Of a stretch of 64,000 bases of DNA, positions 25,922 through 33,619 are shown one piece after another. The DNA lies in NCBI RefSeq assembly GCF_014216315.1, contig NZ_CP045703.1, positions 62,001 through 126,000 on the forward strand, written 5' to 3'. A model generated the notes under the pieces. It saw only the letters and a program-made list of their open reading frames with translations, was not told the DNA's origin and made no database searches. The stretch is from Streptomyces finlayi. GTDB lineage: Bacteria > Actinomycetota > Actinomycetes > Streptomycetales > Streptomycetaceae. The translations under genes were made by a program, and so were the position numbers. Each line of letters starts with the position of its first letter. Position 1 is the stretch's first letter.

Positions 25922-27573
25922 GCACCACTGCCGAGCGCACGGACGTCCTGGTCATCGGCAGCGGCTTCGGCGGCGCCATCGCCGCGTACCACCTGGCGGC
26001 AGGAGGCGCCGACGTCACCGTCCTGGAGCGCGGGCCGTGGCTGGAGAGCAAGGAGTTCGAGCACGACTACAAGCTCGGCTCCTCCTACACCCGGGTGTTC
26101 GACTTCACGGTCGGGGACGGCATGAGCATCCTCGGCGGGAACTGCGTGGGCGGCGGCAGCGTCGTCTACTTCGCCGCCATGCCCCGGGCACCCCGGTTCG
26201 TCTTCGACCGGCAGGGGTCCATCGGGCGACGGATGTGGCCGGGAGCGGTGAGCCGCGACACGCTGGACCCCTGGTACGACCGGGTCGAGGAGTCCCTCTC
26301 CATCACCAAGCAGAACTGGAACGACGTCAGTTACGCCGGTGGCCTGTGGGCCGCGGCCTGCAACCACTCCGGCCGCACCGCCAACCCGCTCGCCGTGGCC
26401 ATAGACAACACCAAGTGCGTGAACTGCAACTGGATGATGGCCGGCTGCCGCTTCGAGGCCAAGCAGTCCCTGCTGGTCAACTATCTGCCTGCCGCCATCG
26501 CCCACGGTGCCCGCATCAGGCCCCTGCACGAGGTGCAGCACCTCTCGCGCACGCCCGACGGCTCCTACCGGGTGCACTACAACGTCGTGCACGACGACGA
26601 CTACCGCCTCCAGGCCGGCAGCGGCGTCATCGAGGCGAAGATCGTCGTCATGGCAGCCGGCGCGGGTGCGACACCGGTCATCCTTCAGCGCAGCGAGGCG
26701 CACCTGGGCACGATGCCCCGGGCGGTCGGCCGCTACTTCTCCGGCAACGGCGAGCGGCTCAACACCGCCGTCATCGACGAGGCGAAGGCGGCCGAACTGT
26801 TCGGCCTGGAGCGCGGCGACGGACTGGCCTACGCCGCCAACCACATCGGCAAGGGTCCCACCGTGGCCAGCTGGGACAAGCTGGACGGCTCGCTGCCCGA
26901 ATACTCCCGCTACTCCCTGGAGCAGCTCTACTTCCCGCCGGGTCTCGGCACGATCCTCGCGCAGGTGCCCGGTGCCACCGGACCGTCCTGGTTCGGCAAG
27001 GAGAAGAAGGAGATCCTGAAGCAGTGGGCGTCCTGGCTCACGATCTTCACGATGATCGAGGACGACAACGAAGGGGTCTTCGGCCCGCCGCCGGCGACGG
27101 GCAACTCCCACCGCATCTCGCAGCAGATGCTCGGCCGGGGCAACCTCCGGTACGAGCCGACGAAGAACACCCTGGGCGCCTGGGCCGCCTCGGACGCCGA
27201 GGTCAAGGAGATCCTGGAGAAGGACGGCCTGGCCAAGGTCATGCCGTGGACCAACGACCTGGTCGGCGCCTACACCGTCCACCCGCTCTCCTCCTGCCGG
27301 ATGGGCGACGACCCGCACACCTCCGCCCTGGACGACCGCAACGAGCTCCGCGACCATCCGGGAATCTTCGTCACGGACGGATCCGCCGTCCCCGGCGCGC
27401 TGACGGTCAACCCCGCGATGACCATCGCCGCGCTCGCCGAGCGCGCGGTGCCGGGGATCGTGCAGGCCGCGCAGCGCCGGGGGATCTCCGTCACCTACGG
27501 CGCGCCGGCCCCCGACGGCTCGGCGAGCGGCCGCAAGAACGTGCTGCCGCTGCTGCCGTCGGCCCGCGGCTGA
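25918..27573 (+). CDS. GMC-family FAD oxidoreductase (E9-like)
   Basis: 551 residues. The dinucleotide-binding motif VIGSGFGGAIAAYHLA is at residues 11-26, GGNCVGGGSVVYFAAMPRAP near 80, a cysteine-containing KCVNCNWMMAGC near 165, and the GMC C-terminal signature with catalytic His/Asn region (VHPLSSCRMGDD, GSAVPGALTVNPAMTIAALAER). It should oxidise an alcohol or activated C-H on the enediyne precursor using FAD, possibly passing electrons through the upstream partner. It is followed by a GC-rich hairpin and then the thioesterase. The module B copy is cut off after about 95 codons. Confidence 0.93.
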   Translation: MSTTAERTDVLVIGSGFGGAIAAYHLAAGGADVTVLERGPWLESKEFEHDYKLGSSYTRVFDFTVGDGMSILGGNCVGGGSVVYFAAMPRAPRFVFDRQGSIGRRMWPGAVSRDTLDPWYDRVEESLSITKQNWNDVSYAGGLWAAACNHSGRTANPLAVAIDNTKCVNCNWMMAGCRFEAKQSLLVNYLPAAIAHGARIRPLHEVQHLSRTPDGSYRVHYNVVHDDDYRLQAGSGVIEAKIVVMAAGAGATPVILQRSEAHLGTMPRAVGRYFSGNGERLNTAVIDEAKAAELFGLERGDGLAYAANHIGKGPTVASWDKLDGSLPEYSRYSLEQLYFPPGLGTILAQVPGATGPSWFGKEKKEILKQWASWLTIFTMIEDDNEGVFGPPPATGNSHRISQQMLGRGNLRYEPTKNTLGAWAASDAEVKEILEKDGLAKVMPWTNDLVGAYTVHPLSSCRMGDDPHTSALDDRNELRDHPGIFVTDGSAVPGALTVNPAMTIAALAERAVPGIVQAAQRRGISVTYGAPAPDGSASGRKNVLPLLPSARG

Positions 27574-27577
27574 TCAC

Positions 27578-27597
27578 GCGCGCCCGGTCGGGCGCGC
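27578..27597. terminator. GC-rich hairpin after the GMC gene
   Basis: Perfect inverted repeat GCGCGCCC-GGTC-GGGCGCGC starting 4 nt after the GMC stop codon. There is no T-tract, as is common in Streptomyces. It probably ends or attenuates the operon that starts at 25325, before the thioesterase gene. Confidence 0.55.
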
Positions 27598-27727
27598 CCG
27601 CGTCCGCGCTTCCCTCCCGAGCCGAGCGGCCGCCCCGGAGGCGCCCGCGACCAGTGGGTTGTTTCACGCAACCCGGTGCGCAGACCGGCCCCGACAACCT
27701 ACGGACGACCATGGAGGGTACAGACCG

Positions 27728-28198
27728 ATGACCGCGACGACCCCTGACTACTTCGAGTACAGCCACACCGTCGGCTTCGAGGAGACGAACCTCGTCGGCA
27801 ACGTCTACTACGTGAACTACCTGCGGTGGCAGGGGCGTTGCCGGGAGCTCTTCCTCAAGGAGAAGGCGCCCTCCGTCCTCGCCGAGGTGCAGGACGACCT
27901 CAAGCTCTTCACCCTCAAGGTGGACTGCGAGTTCTTCGCAGAGATCACCGCCTTCGACGAGCTGTCGATCCGGATGAGGCTCTCGGAACTGCGCCAGACC
28001 CAGCTGGAGTTCACCTTCGACTACATACAGGTGACCGAGAACGGCGGCGAGATCCTGGTGGCGCGCGGGCGGCAGCGGATCGCCTGCATGCGCGGCCCCA
28101 ACACCGCGACCGTTCCGACCCTGATCCCCGAGGCCCTGGCCGAGGCGCTCGCGCCGTACGCCGCCCGGGGCGGCTCCCACGTGGTCCGCGCCGCGTAG
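27728..28198 (+). CDS. Enediyne hotdog-fold thioesterase (TEBC, E10)
   Basis: 156 residues of the 4-hydroxybenzoyl-CoA-type hotdog family specific to enediyne clusters. Key segments are GNVYYVNYLRWQGRCRELFL (residues 23-42), which carries the family's conserved Arg/Glu active-site loop, and VDCEFFAEITAFDEL near 65. SgcE10 and CalE7 are the characterised relatives; they release the beta-keto polyene from the PKS. ATG follows GGAGGG. The gene is set apart from the PKS by the regulators and the GMC pair, unlike many clusters where it is adjacent. No copy in module B. Confidence 0.95.
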   Translation: MTATTPDYFEYSHTVGFEETNLVGNVYYVNYLRWQGRCRELFLKEKAPSVLAEVQDDLKLFTLKVDCEFFAEITAFDELSIRMRLSELRQTQLEFTFDYIQVTENGGEILVARGRQRIACMRGPNTATVPTLIPEALAEALAPYAARGGSHVVRAA

Positions 28199-28291
28199 CC
28201 GCACTCCGCGCACGTCAGCCCGTCGGCCGGCGGGTCGTTTCACGGCAGTCCATGCCCGACTTCGGAACACCTGTGTGAAGGAGAGAGAGAA

Positions 28292-29095
28292 ATGAACACG
28301 CTCGAAGACGTTCTCAAGCACCTGGCCACCGACATCGATGAGCTCGCGCAGATGGTCGAGAAGATTGACGACGACGCCTGGAGCACCGCGACTCCCGCAC
28401 CCGGCTGGACCGTCGCCGACCAGATCGCACACCTCACCTTCGTCTTCCATCTGGCCAGGACCGCCGCCGCCGCACCGGAGGAGTTCAAGGCCGTCACCAC
28501 CGCCGCGGCCGGGAACTTCGACGGGGCGGTGAACGCGGCCCTCAAGCAGTTCAACAGCTTCCCGCCCCAGCAGCTGCTCGCCCGTTTCCGGGCCCTGGGC
28601 GAGGCCTCCGTCGGGGCGCTGGGCGCGGTGCCCGCCGGCCAGATCGTCCCGTGGCTCGTCAACCCGCTGCCGCCCGTGGTCCTGAGCTGCGCGGGGATCA
28701 TGGAGGTGTTCGCCCACGGCCAGGACATCGCCGATGCCCTGGGGGTTCACCGAGTGCCCACCGAGCGGCTGCGCAACATCATGGACTTCGCCTGGCTGAC
28801 CCGGGACTTCGGCTACGAGTCCCACGGTCTGACCCCGCCGGCCGAACCGTTCCGCTTCGAGCTCACCGCCCCCTCCGGCGAGCTGTGGACGGTCGGCCCC
28901 GAGGACGCCACCGAGACGATCAGCGGTCCCGCGCACGACTTCTGCCTGCTGGTGACCCGGCGCCGCCACCGTGACGATCTCGCGCTCTCCGCGTCGGGGC
29001 AGGAGGCGGACCGCTGGCTGGACATCGCACAGGCCTACCGCGGACCGGCGGGCCAGGGCCGTACGCCCGGCCAGTTCGCGGCCGCCGGGAACTGA
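28292..29095 (+). CDS. Mycothiol-dependent isomerase-like (DinB-fold) protein
   Basis: 267 residues. The N-terminal helical bundle (LEDVLKHLATDIDELAQMVEKIDDDAWSTATPAPGWTVADQIAHL) has the mycothiol-dependent maleylpyruvate isomerase/DinB fold, with the potential metal ligand His in DQIAHL and a second in VFAHGQDIAD. The C-terminal 90 residues match the TIGR03084-type beta domain. Family members conjugate or isomerise substrates with mycothiol or act in detoxification. Beside an enediyne core, a thiol-dependent step (protection or activation) is plausible but unproven. ATG follows AAGGAGAGAGAGAA. Confidence 0.8.
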   Translation: MNTLEDVLKHLATDIDELAQMVEKIDDDAWSTATPAPGWTVADQIAHLTFVFHLARTAAAAPEEFKAVTTAAAGNFDGAVNAALKQFNSFPPQQLLARFRALGEASVGALGAVPAGQIVPWLVNPLPPVVLSCAGIMEVFAHGQDIADALGVHRVPTERLRNIMDFAWLTRDFGYESHGLTPPAEPFRFELTAPSGELWTVGPEDATETISGPAHDFCLLVTRRRHRDDLALSASGQEADRWLDIAQAYRGPAGQGRTPGQFAAAGN

Positions 29096-29144
29096 GCAGC
29101 GGACCGGGGGCGGTTCCCCGGGACCGGGGCCGCGGCCCGTCCGC

Positions 29145-30128
29145 TCAGTACAGCTGGTGGGCGGGGGCCCCGGCCGGCCCGCGGTCCAGGCCGATGTCGG
29201 CCAGGGCACTGAGCACCATCGGCGGGTTGTCGGCCAGCCGCCGCATCAAGGGGAGCCACCAGTTCGTGCCGTAGGTCGCGTGGATACGGCACGGCCGGCC
29301 CGCCGCCCGGTGGCGGCGCAGCGTTTCGGGCTGGACGCCGTACAGCATCTCGATGTCCTGGACGTGTTCCAGCAGCCCGCGCTCCTTCGCCGCGGCGAGG
29401 ACCTCCGCGTCCTGAGTGGCCAGGCTCAACCGGACTCCTCTGTCCAGGAGGAGCTCCGCGAGGTCGAGGTAGCGGTCGTCGAGTGCCGGACCCCGCGCCA
29501 GTGCGACGTCGGACGCTTCGGGAGAAGTGCCCTTCACCAGGCGTACGGTGCGGCCCGGCCCCGCCACCGTTAAGGCGTCGTCCTTGGTGCGGTGCAGGTG
29601 TGCCTGAAGGGTGACGCCCAGGTTGCCGTACCGGCCGCCCAGCGCTTCCAGGACGGCCAGGACGGTATCGACGTCGCCGGGGCCGTCCGTGTCCAGTACG
29701 ACCTCGCTTCCCCGGAGCGCTCCGGACGCCGCGATCCGGCCGGTGTTGCGCAGGGCGGCCTCCGCCGAATGGGCGAGGCCGATCCGGGAGAGGTCCAGTC
29801 CGATCCGGTCGGGGGCCGGTTCGTGGGCGAGCAGCCCCAGGTACTCCTCGACCACGCCTTCGGCACGGGCGGAGTCGGCGACTCCCTGGTCGGGGCCGGT
29901 GAACTCGGCGCTCACCCGGTAGCCCTTGGCACGCAGCCGTGCGGACTGTTCGAAGAACCCGGCCCTGTCGGGGGCGAGCACGTAGCGCCTGGCGGCAGGG
30001 GAGAGCATGTCCCGCAGTGCAGAGGAGGGTGCGGTGAAGGCGGTCTGGCACCGCGCGTCGTCGGCAAGCCGGCGCAGCCCCTCGGCGGCTGCCTCCACCA
30101 GGGCTCGCTGGGACATCTCGTGGTTCAC
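29145..30128 (-). CDS. Proline dehydrogenase-family flavoenzyme
   Basis: 327 residues resembling the single-domain actinobacterial proline dehydrogenase (about 310 residues): YRVSAEFTG (about 72), VRLVKGTS (about 205), DDRYLDLAELLLDRGVRLSLATQD (about 225) and RIHATYGTNWWLPLMRRLADNP at the C-terminus, matching the family's Arg-rich substrate end. It would oxidise L-proline to pyrroline-5-carboxylate with FAD, or a related cyclic amino acid. A pathway role in an enediyne cluster is not known to me. GTG 30128 is used; ATG 30116 is an alternative. A perfect 9-bp inverted repeat of the XRE-box type lies about 200 bp upstream (30329-30350). Confidence 0.85.
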   Translation of the reverse strand: MNHEMSQRALVEAAAEGLRRLADDARCQTAFTAPSSALRDMLSPAARRYVLAPDRAGFFEQSARLRAKGYRVSAEFTGPDQGVADSARAEGVVEEYLGLLAHEPAPDRIGLDLSRIGLAHSAEAALRNTGRIAASGALRGSEVVLDTDGPGDVDTVLAVLEALGGRYGNLGVTLQAHLHRTKDDALTVAGPGRTVRLVKGTSPEASDVALARGPALDDRYLDLAELLLDRGVRLSLATQDAEVLAAAKERGLLEHVQDIEMLYGVQPETLRRHRAAGRPCRIHATYGTNWWLPLMRRLADNPPMVLSALADIGLDRGPAGAPAHQLY

Positions 30129-30328
30129 GGCAGAGCCTCGGCTTTCTTCTCGGTGGGATCCCCTGAGGCCGCGGCCGGCATGCCGACCGCGGGTGCGAGC
30201 GGCCTCGCGTCCGCCCCCGCTCCGCAGGCGCCTGGAGGGGTTCGTGGCGAGGCGGTTCGTGGTCCGCTCACGCCTCCGTTCCGCTGCACCCCGGTCGTGT
30301 ACGAGAGGCACGTCCTGCACGCGGGATC

Positions 30329-30350
30329 TTTTGGCAAATTATTGCCAAAA
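30329..30350. promoter_or_regulatory. GGCAA/TTGCC box 1: perfect 9-bp inverted repeat
   Basis: TTTTGGCAA-atta-TTGCCAAAA, a perfect palindrome with a 4-bp spacer, upstream of the proline dehydrogenase gene (minus strand) and 230 bp before the carrier protein gene (plus strand). It is the best example of a motif found at four other places in the window, two of them beside or near an XRE/TPR regulator gene. Confidence 0.7.
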
Positions 30351-30486
30351 GAATGCCGACTCAACATCCCGTTATCGCGCGAGCATCGGCAGGCGTTCTC
30401 GCCGATCAGCCCAATGATCCCCATGATGGCCGCCTGGAGTCAGAGAAGGGTACCGACTTTGCATACCAGCATGTTTCCCATGGGTA

Positions 30487-30523
30487 GGCAAGTCGTTGCC
30501 ATGTTAATCGACAAGTTTGGCAA
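30487..30523 (+). promoter_or_regulatory. GGCAA/TTGCC box 2 in the carrier-protein promoter (A side)
   Basis: GGCAA-gtcg-TTGCC at 30487-30500 followed by TTGGCAA at 30517-30523. The preceding and enclosed bases (GTAGGCAAGTCGTTGCCA) are almost identical to those before the second carrier gene (58751-58768), although the rest of the two regions differs. TTGCCA may double as a -35 element. It lies about 85 bp before the ATG at 30584. Confidence 0.65.
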
Positions 30524-30583
30524 TTTAGTGTCTAGCGCGAGGTGCGCGTGTATAAGCAGCCGCAGGAACGGAGGCAGGCAACC

Positions 30584-31573
30584 ATGACAGTGCCGAGGAG
30601 GAACGCACGTCAGTACCGCGCGAAGGGGTCGGTGCCGGAACCGGAGACAGCGTCAGCCCCCGGCGTCGTCCCGCACTTTCCCGCGTGCCCGCATGAGGCA
30701 CTCCGCCGCGAGCCGCCGGATCTCGGCGGCGAGGTTCATGTTGGAGTTCTCCTGCACCTGCTCGGCCAGGAGCTGGAGCCCCGTCAGCCACTCGTCCTCC
30801 TCGCCGCCCAGGACGCTCAGCTGATGGCCGAGAACCTCCAGGCGGATCCGGCTCTGGTACGGCAGCCGGAGCTCGGTCCTGCCGAGTCGCTCCAGCAACG
30901 CGCGCGCGTCCGCGAAACGGCCTTCGTGGAGGAAGGCGAGGCGAGCCCGCAGCGCGGTGAGGGACTGCTCCCTGCCGTCACCGGCGGGAACCGGCATGTG
31001 GGACCCGGCGCGGCGGGGAGCGGCGAGGGCGACGACGGCCGGCCCGGCGACGTACGGGAGTTCATGATCGGGGTGTGGAGCGAGCTCCTCGGCCGCTCGG
31101 ACCTGACCGAGCATTCGGACTTCTTCGCGCGCGGCGGGGACGCCCTCCTGATCACCCGTCTGGTGCGCAGGATCGCCGAGAGGTTCGGCGTCGCGGTGTC
31201 GCTGCGCGAGCTGTCGCGGCGCAACCTCGGCGACCAGGTTGCGCTGGTGCACGCCTCGCGGCTGCGCTCGGCCCGGCGTGCCGCCCCTCGGCCCGCCGTG
31301 ACCGTCGGTGACATCCGCAGGGTGCTGATGCGGGAATGGGGCGACCTGCTCGGCTTCCCGGACCCCTCGGAGGGTGCCGACTTCTTCGAGCACGGCGGGG
31401 ACTCCCTGCTGATCACCCGTCTGGTGCGCAGGATCGACAGAGAGCTCGGTGTCGCGCTGCCCGTGCGCGACATGCTGGCCGCCCCGACCCTCGCCGAACA
31501 GACGTCGCTGCTCGCCGGCTTGATCGCGGGAGCCGACCGCTCCGTCTCCACACTCCACCGACAGTCCGACTGA
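30584..31573 (+). CDS. Tandem acyl/peptidyl carrier protein; first carrier domain has Ala for the phosphopantetheine Ser
   Basis: 329-residue ORF with GGAGG 9 nt before the ATG. Two carrier domains of about 75 residues occupy the C-terminal half. In the first (about residues 150-225) the attachment motif reads GGDALLI, with Ala encoded at 31142-31144 where Ser is required, so it cannot be phosphopantetheinylated. The second (about 240-315) reads FFEHGGDSLLI with Ser at 31403-31405 and should be active. The first domain aligns closely with the discrete carrier at 58857-59177. Roughly codons 24-127 run antisense to a fragment of an XRE/TPR gene, so the N-terminus is probably a product of rearrangement and a later start cannot be excluded. 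Confidence 0.75.
   Translation: MTVPRRNARQYRAKGSVPEPETASAPGVVPHFPACPHEALRREPPDLGGEVHVGVLLHLLGQELEPRQPLVLLAAQDAQLMAENLQADPALVRQPELGPAESLQQRARVRETAFVEEGEASPQRGEGLLPAVTGGNRHVGPGAAGSGEGDDGRPGDVREFMIGVWSELLGRSDLTEHSDFFARGGDALLITRLVRRIAERFGVAVSLRELSRRNLGDQVALVHASRLRSARRAAPRPAVTVGDIRRVLMREWGDLLGFPDPSEGADFFEHGGDSLLITRLVRRIDRELGVALPVRDMLAAPTLAEQTSLLAGLIAGADRSVSTLHRQSD
30653..30963 (-). pseudogene. C-terminal fragment of an XRE/TPR regulator
   Basis: About 103 codons on the minus strand ending in a TGA at 30653-30655 match the C-terminus of the intact XRE/TPR regulator at 57328-58560. Examples are RFADARALLERLGRTELR versus RFEDARALLGQLGESELR, and LAAEIRRLAAECLMRARGK versus LAATIWRLAAECLLKSRGK. The DNA-binding domain and most TPR repeats are absent and there is no start. 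The fragment lies inside the plus-strand carrier ORF, between its promoter and its first carrier domain, showing that this locus once held a regulator/carrier pair like the one at 57-59 kb. Confidence 0.85.
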
Positions 31574-31579
31574 TACCCA

Positions 31580-31635
31580 GGCAAGTTGCCAAAGTCTGGC
31601 ATATCGTTGCCACTGCGAGTGCGATTCACTAGCTT
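31580..31635 (+). promoter_or_regulatory. GGCAA/TTGCC box 3 and promoter of the peptide/AhpD/SDR operon
   Basis: GGCAAGTTGCC at 31580-31590, then the interrupted palindrome TGGCA-tatcgt-TGCCA at 31597-31612. TTGCCA (31607-31612) and TAGCTT 17 bp downstream would make a vegetative-type promoter, with the boxes overlapping the -35. The same arrangement, including GGCAAGTTGCC and the TAGCTT hexamer, recurs at 59715-59771. It lies about 80 bp before the peptide gene at 31693. Confidence 0.65.
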
Positions 31636-31692
31636 CCCAGCATCACGAGGTCTCATCGTCCCGCGGCCACGCCGCCCTCGCTAGGAGCTCGC

Positions 31693-31854
31693 ATGGGTAC
31701 CGCACTTCACGTTGCCCGACTGTCCCTCCTCATCGGCACGTTCGGACTCGTCACCCTCTTCCCCACGGCTTCGGCGCATGCCGCGAGGGGGGGAGAGGAC
31801 GTGGAATGGCCCTTCGCCCGCACCTGTGCCGTCAACGACGTGTATTGGCCCTGA
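31693..31854 (+). CDS. 53-residue exported peptide, candidate signal peptide precursor
   Basis: MGTALHVAR, a 14-residue hydrophobic core (LSLLIGTFGLVTLF) and a PTASAHA signal-peptidase-like site form a textbook secretion signal. The predicted mature part is about 23 residues with one cysteine, ending NDVYWP. ATG is 6 nt after AGGAG. It is the first gene after a GGCAA/TTGCC promoter and 38 bp before an AhpD-like gene, so they are probably co-transcribed. The size, export signal and association with an XRE/TPR regulon resemble peptide pheromones of RRNPP-type systems; a cysteine-containing secreted peptide of other function is equally possible. No close family is known to me. Confidence 0.6.
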   Translation: MGTALHVARLSLLIGTFGLVTLFPTASAHAARGGEDVEWPFARTCAVNDVYWP

Positions 31855-31892
31855 TCCGCCGTCCCGTTCCCGCCTTCCCGGAAGGAAGAGCC

Positions 31893-32444
31893 GTGCCTCA
31901 TATCGCACTCGACAACGAACTCCCCGGCATCAGCGGCCTGATGGCCCACCGTCCCGATACCGGCGCACCGCTGAGCGACCTCGCGGACGTCCTGCTGCGG
32001 GCACCGTCCTCGCTCAGCCCGGGGGAGCGCGAGCTCATCGCAGCGTACGTCTCCCAGCTCAACTCCACCGAGTTCTGCTCCGCCTCCCACGGGGCCTTCG
32101 CCGCCGCGCAGCTGCCTGGGGGGCAGGGCCTGGTCGAGGCCGTCCTGGCCGACCCCGCCACCGCGCCGGTCGACGGCCGGCTACGCGCGCTGCTGGCCGT
32201 CGCCGCCGAAGTCCGTAACGCCGCGCGCCCGGTCTCCGACGAGGCGATCGCCGCGGCCCGCGCCGAGGGCGCGGACGACACCGCCCTGCACGACACCGTT
32301 CTGATCGCCGCGGCGTTCTGCATGTACAACCGCTACGTCAGCGGCCTCGCCACCGAGCTGCCCGAGGACGGTGGGTACTACGGGCACGCCGCCCGGCGGA
32401 TCGTCGCCGACGGCTACCGCGGCACGTCCGCACGGACCGACTGA
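31893..32444 (+). CDS. AhpD/carboxymuconolactone-decarboxylase-like protein, non-canonical active site
   Basis: 183 residues of the AhpD-like fold. The helix that normally carries Cys-x2-Cys-x3-His reads NSTEFCSASH, with Thr59, Cys62 and His66; the first Cys is missing, so classical disulfide-based peroxidase chemistry is unlikely. GTG 31893 follows GGAAGGAAG. It lies in an operon between the exported peptide and an SDR, under the GGCAA/TTGCC promoter. A frameshifted copy with the same odd motif (RFCSDTH) lies at 40971-41296, and a canonical CxxC homologue at 36195-36770. Possible roles are peroxide or electrophile handling, or a repurposed decarboxylase/isomerase. Confidence 0.82.
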   Translation: MPHIALDNELPGISGLMAHRPDTGAPLSDLADVLLRAPSSLSPGERELIAAYVSQLNSTEFCSASHGAFAAAQLPGGQGLVEAVLADPATAPVDGRLRALLAVAAEVRNAARPVSDEAIAAARAEGADDTALHDTVLIAAAFCMYNRYVSGLATELPEDGGYYGHAARRIVADGYRGTSARTD

Positions 32445-32471
32445 CGTGACGTACCCGGAAAGGGGCGACTG

Positions 32472-33392
32472 ATGAGCACCCGGCGAACGTGGAGCACGGC
32501 CGACATCCCGGACCGGAGCGGCACCACCGCGGTGGTCACCGGCGCGAACTCCGGCCTCGGACTGCACACGGCGGAGGAACTCGCCCGGCGAGGCGCGCAC
32601 GTGGTGCTGGCCGTGCGCGACACGGACCGCGGGGTCGCCGCGGCGGCCGGCATCCGGGCCCGCGTGCCCACGGCGGCCCTGACGGTCCAGCGGCTGGACC
32701 TCGCCAGTCCCGCCTCGGTGCGGGCCGGAGCCGAGGAACTGCGCCACCGGTTCTCCCACATCGATCTGCTGGTCAACAACGCGGGCGTGATGTGGGCCGA
32801 CCGGGCCCGCACCCCGGCTGGACACGAACTCCAGTTCGCCACGAACCACCTGGGTCACTTCGCCCTCACCGGTCTGCTCCTGGACTCCTTGCGGGCCGCA
32901 CCCCGCGGGCGCGTGGTGACGATCAGCAGTTACCTGCACAGGCTGGGGCGCGCCGACTTCCCCGACCTCGACGGCGGACGCCGCTACAACCGGTACCGGG
33001 CGTACAACCAGTCCAAGCTGGCGAACCTCATGTTCGCGTTCGAACTCCACCGCAGGCTGGTGGAGTCGGGTGCGCACCTGATCTCGCTCGCCGCCCACCC
33101 CGGACTGGCCGCAACGGGCCTGGGCCGCCACCTCCCGGCCCCCGTACGCGGGTTGGGCTCCGTATTCGCTCCGCTGCTCCTCCAGAGCGCCGCGACGGGG
33201 ATGCTGCCGGGCCTGCGGGCGGCGACCGACCCCGGCGCGCGGGGCGGCGAGTACTACGGACCGCTCGGACTGACCGAGACGCGGGGCGCGCCCGGGGTCG
33301 TGCGTCCCGGCCGGGCAGCCTGCGACCCCGAAGCATGGCGTCGCCTGTGGGAGAGGTCCGAACACCTCACCGGCGTCCGCCACCCCTTGTGA
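32472..33392 (+). CDS. Short-chain dehydrogenase/reductase, WWOX/retinol-dehydrogenase-like
   Basis: 306 residues. Cofactor motif TGANSGLG (residues 22-29), NNAGVM, catalytic Ser in VVTISSY and YNQSK (Tyr-x-x-x-Lys) place it in the retinol-dehydrogenase/protochlorophyllide-reductase-like SDRs common in Streptomyces clusters. ATG follows GGAAAGGGG and the gene is 27 bp after the AhpD-like gene, so it belongs to the same operon. Substrate unknown. A plausible oxidoreduction of a pathway side-group precursor fits the neighbourhood; a general housekeeping role cannot be ruled out. Confidence 0.85.
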   Translation: MSTRRTWSTADIPDRSGTTAVVTGANSGLGLHTAEELARRGAHVVLAVRDTDRGVAAAAGIRARVPTAALTVQRLDLASPASVRAGAEELRHRFSHIDLLVNNAGVMWADRARTPAGHELQFATNHLGHFALTGLLLDSLRAAPRGRVVTISSYLHRLGRADFPDLDGGRRYNRYRAYNQSKLANLMFAFELHRRLVESGAHLISLAAHPGLAATGLGRHLPAPVRGLGSVFAPLLLQSAATGMLPGLRAATDPGARGGEYYGPLGLTETRGAPGVVRPGRAACDPEAWRRLWERSEHLTGVRHPL

Positions 33393-33619
33393 CCGTTGCC
33401 GTGATCATCAGTGTCCCGCACCAAGTCATCGGCAGACTCGGCCGGGTCAAGGACCGGCGGATGCCGTCCCGAGGCCGAGAAGGCCGCTTCGAGGTGCTCA
33501 ACGCCCGCGAAGCCCCGGGCAGTCGCGCCCCGCACCGTCCGCGCCACCCGTTGCTCCAGATCCGCCTTCTGATCACCCGACGACACACGGCCCACGATCC
33601 ACCCGTGCCGCCGTGCTGC

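Noticed and set aside
30125..30271. Short leader ORF whose stop overlaps the GTG of the proline dehydrogenase gene
   Set aside because: Only the overlap supports it; the candidate start has its Shine-Dalgarno one base away and the peptide is low complexity.
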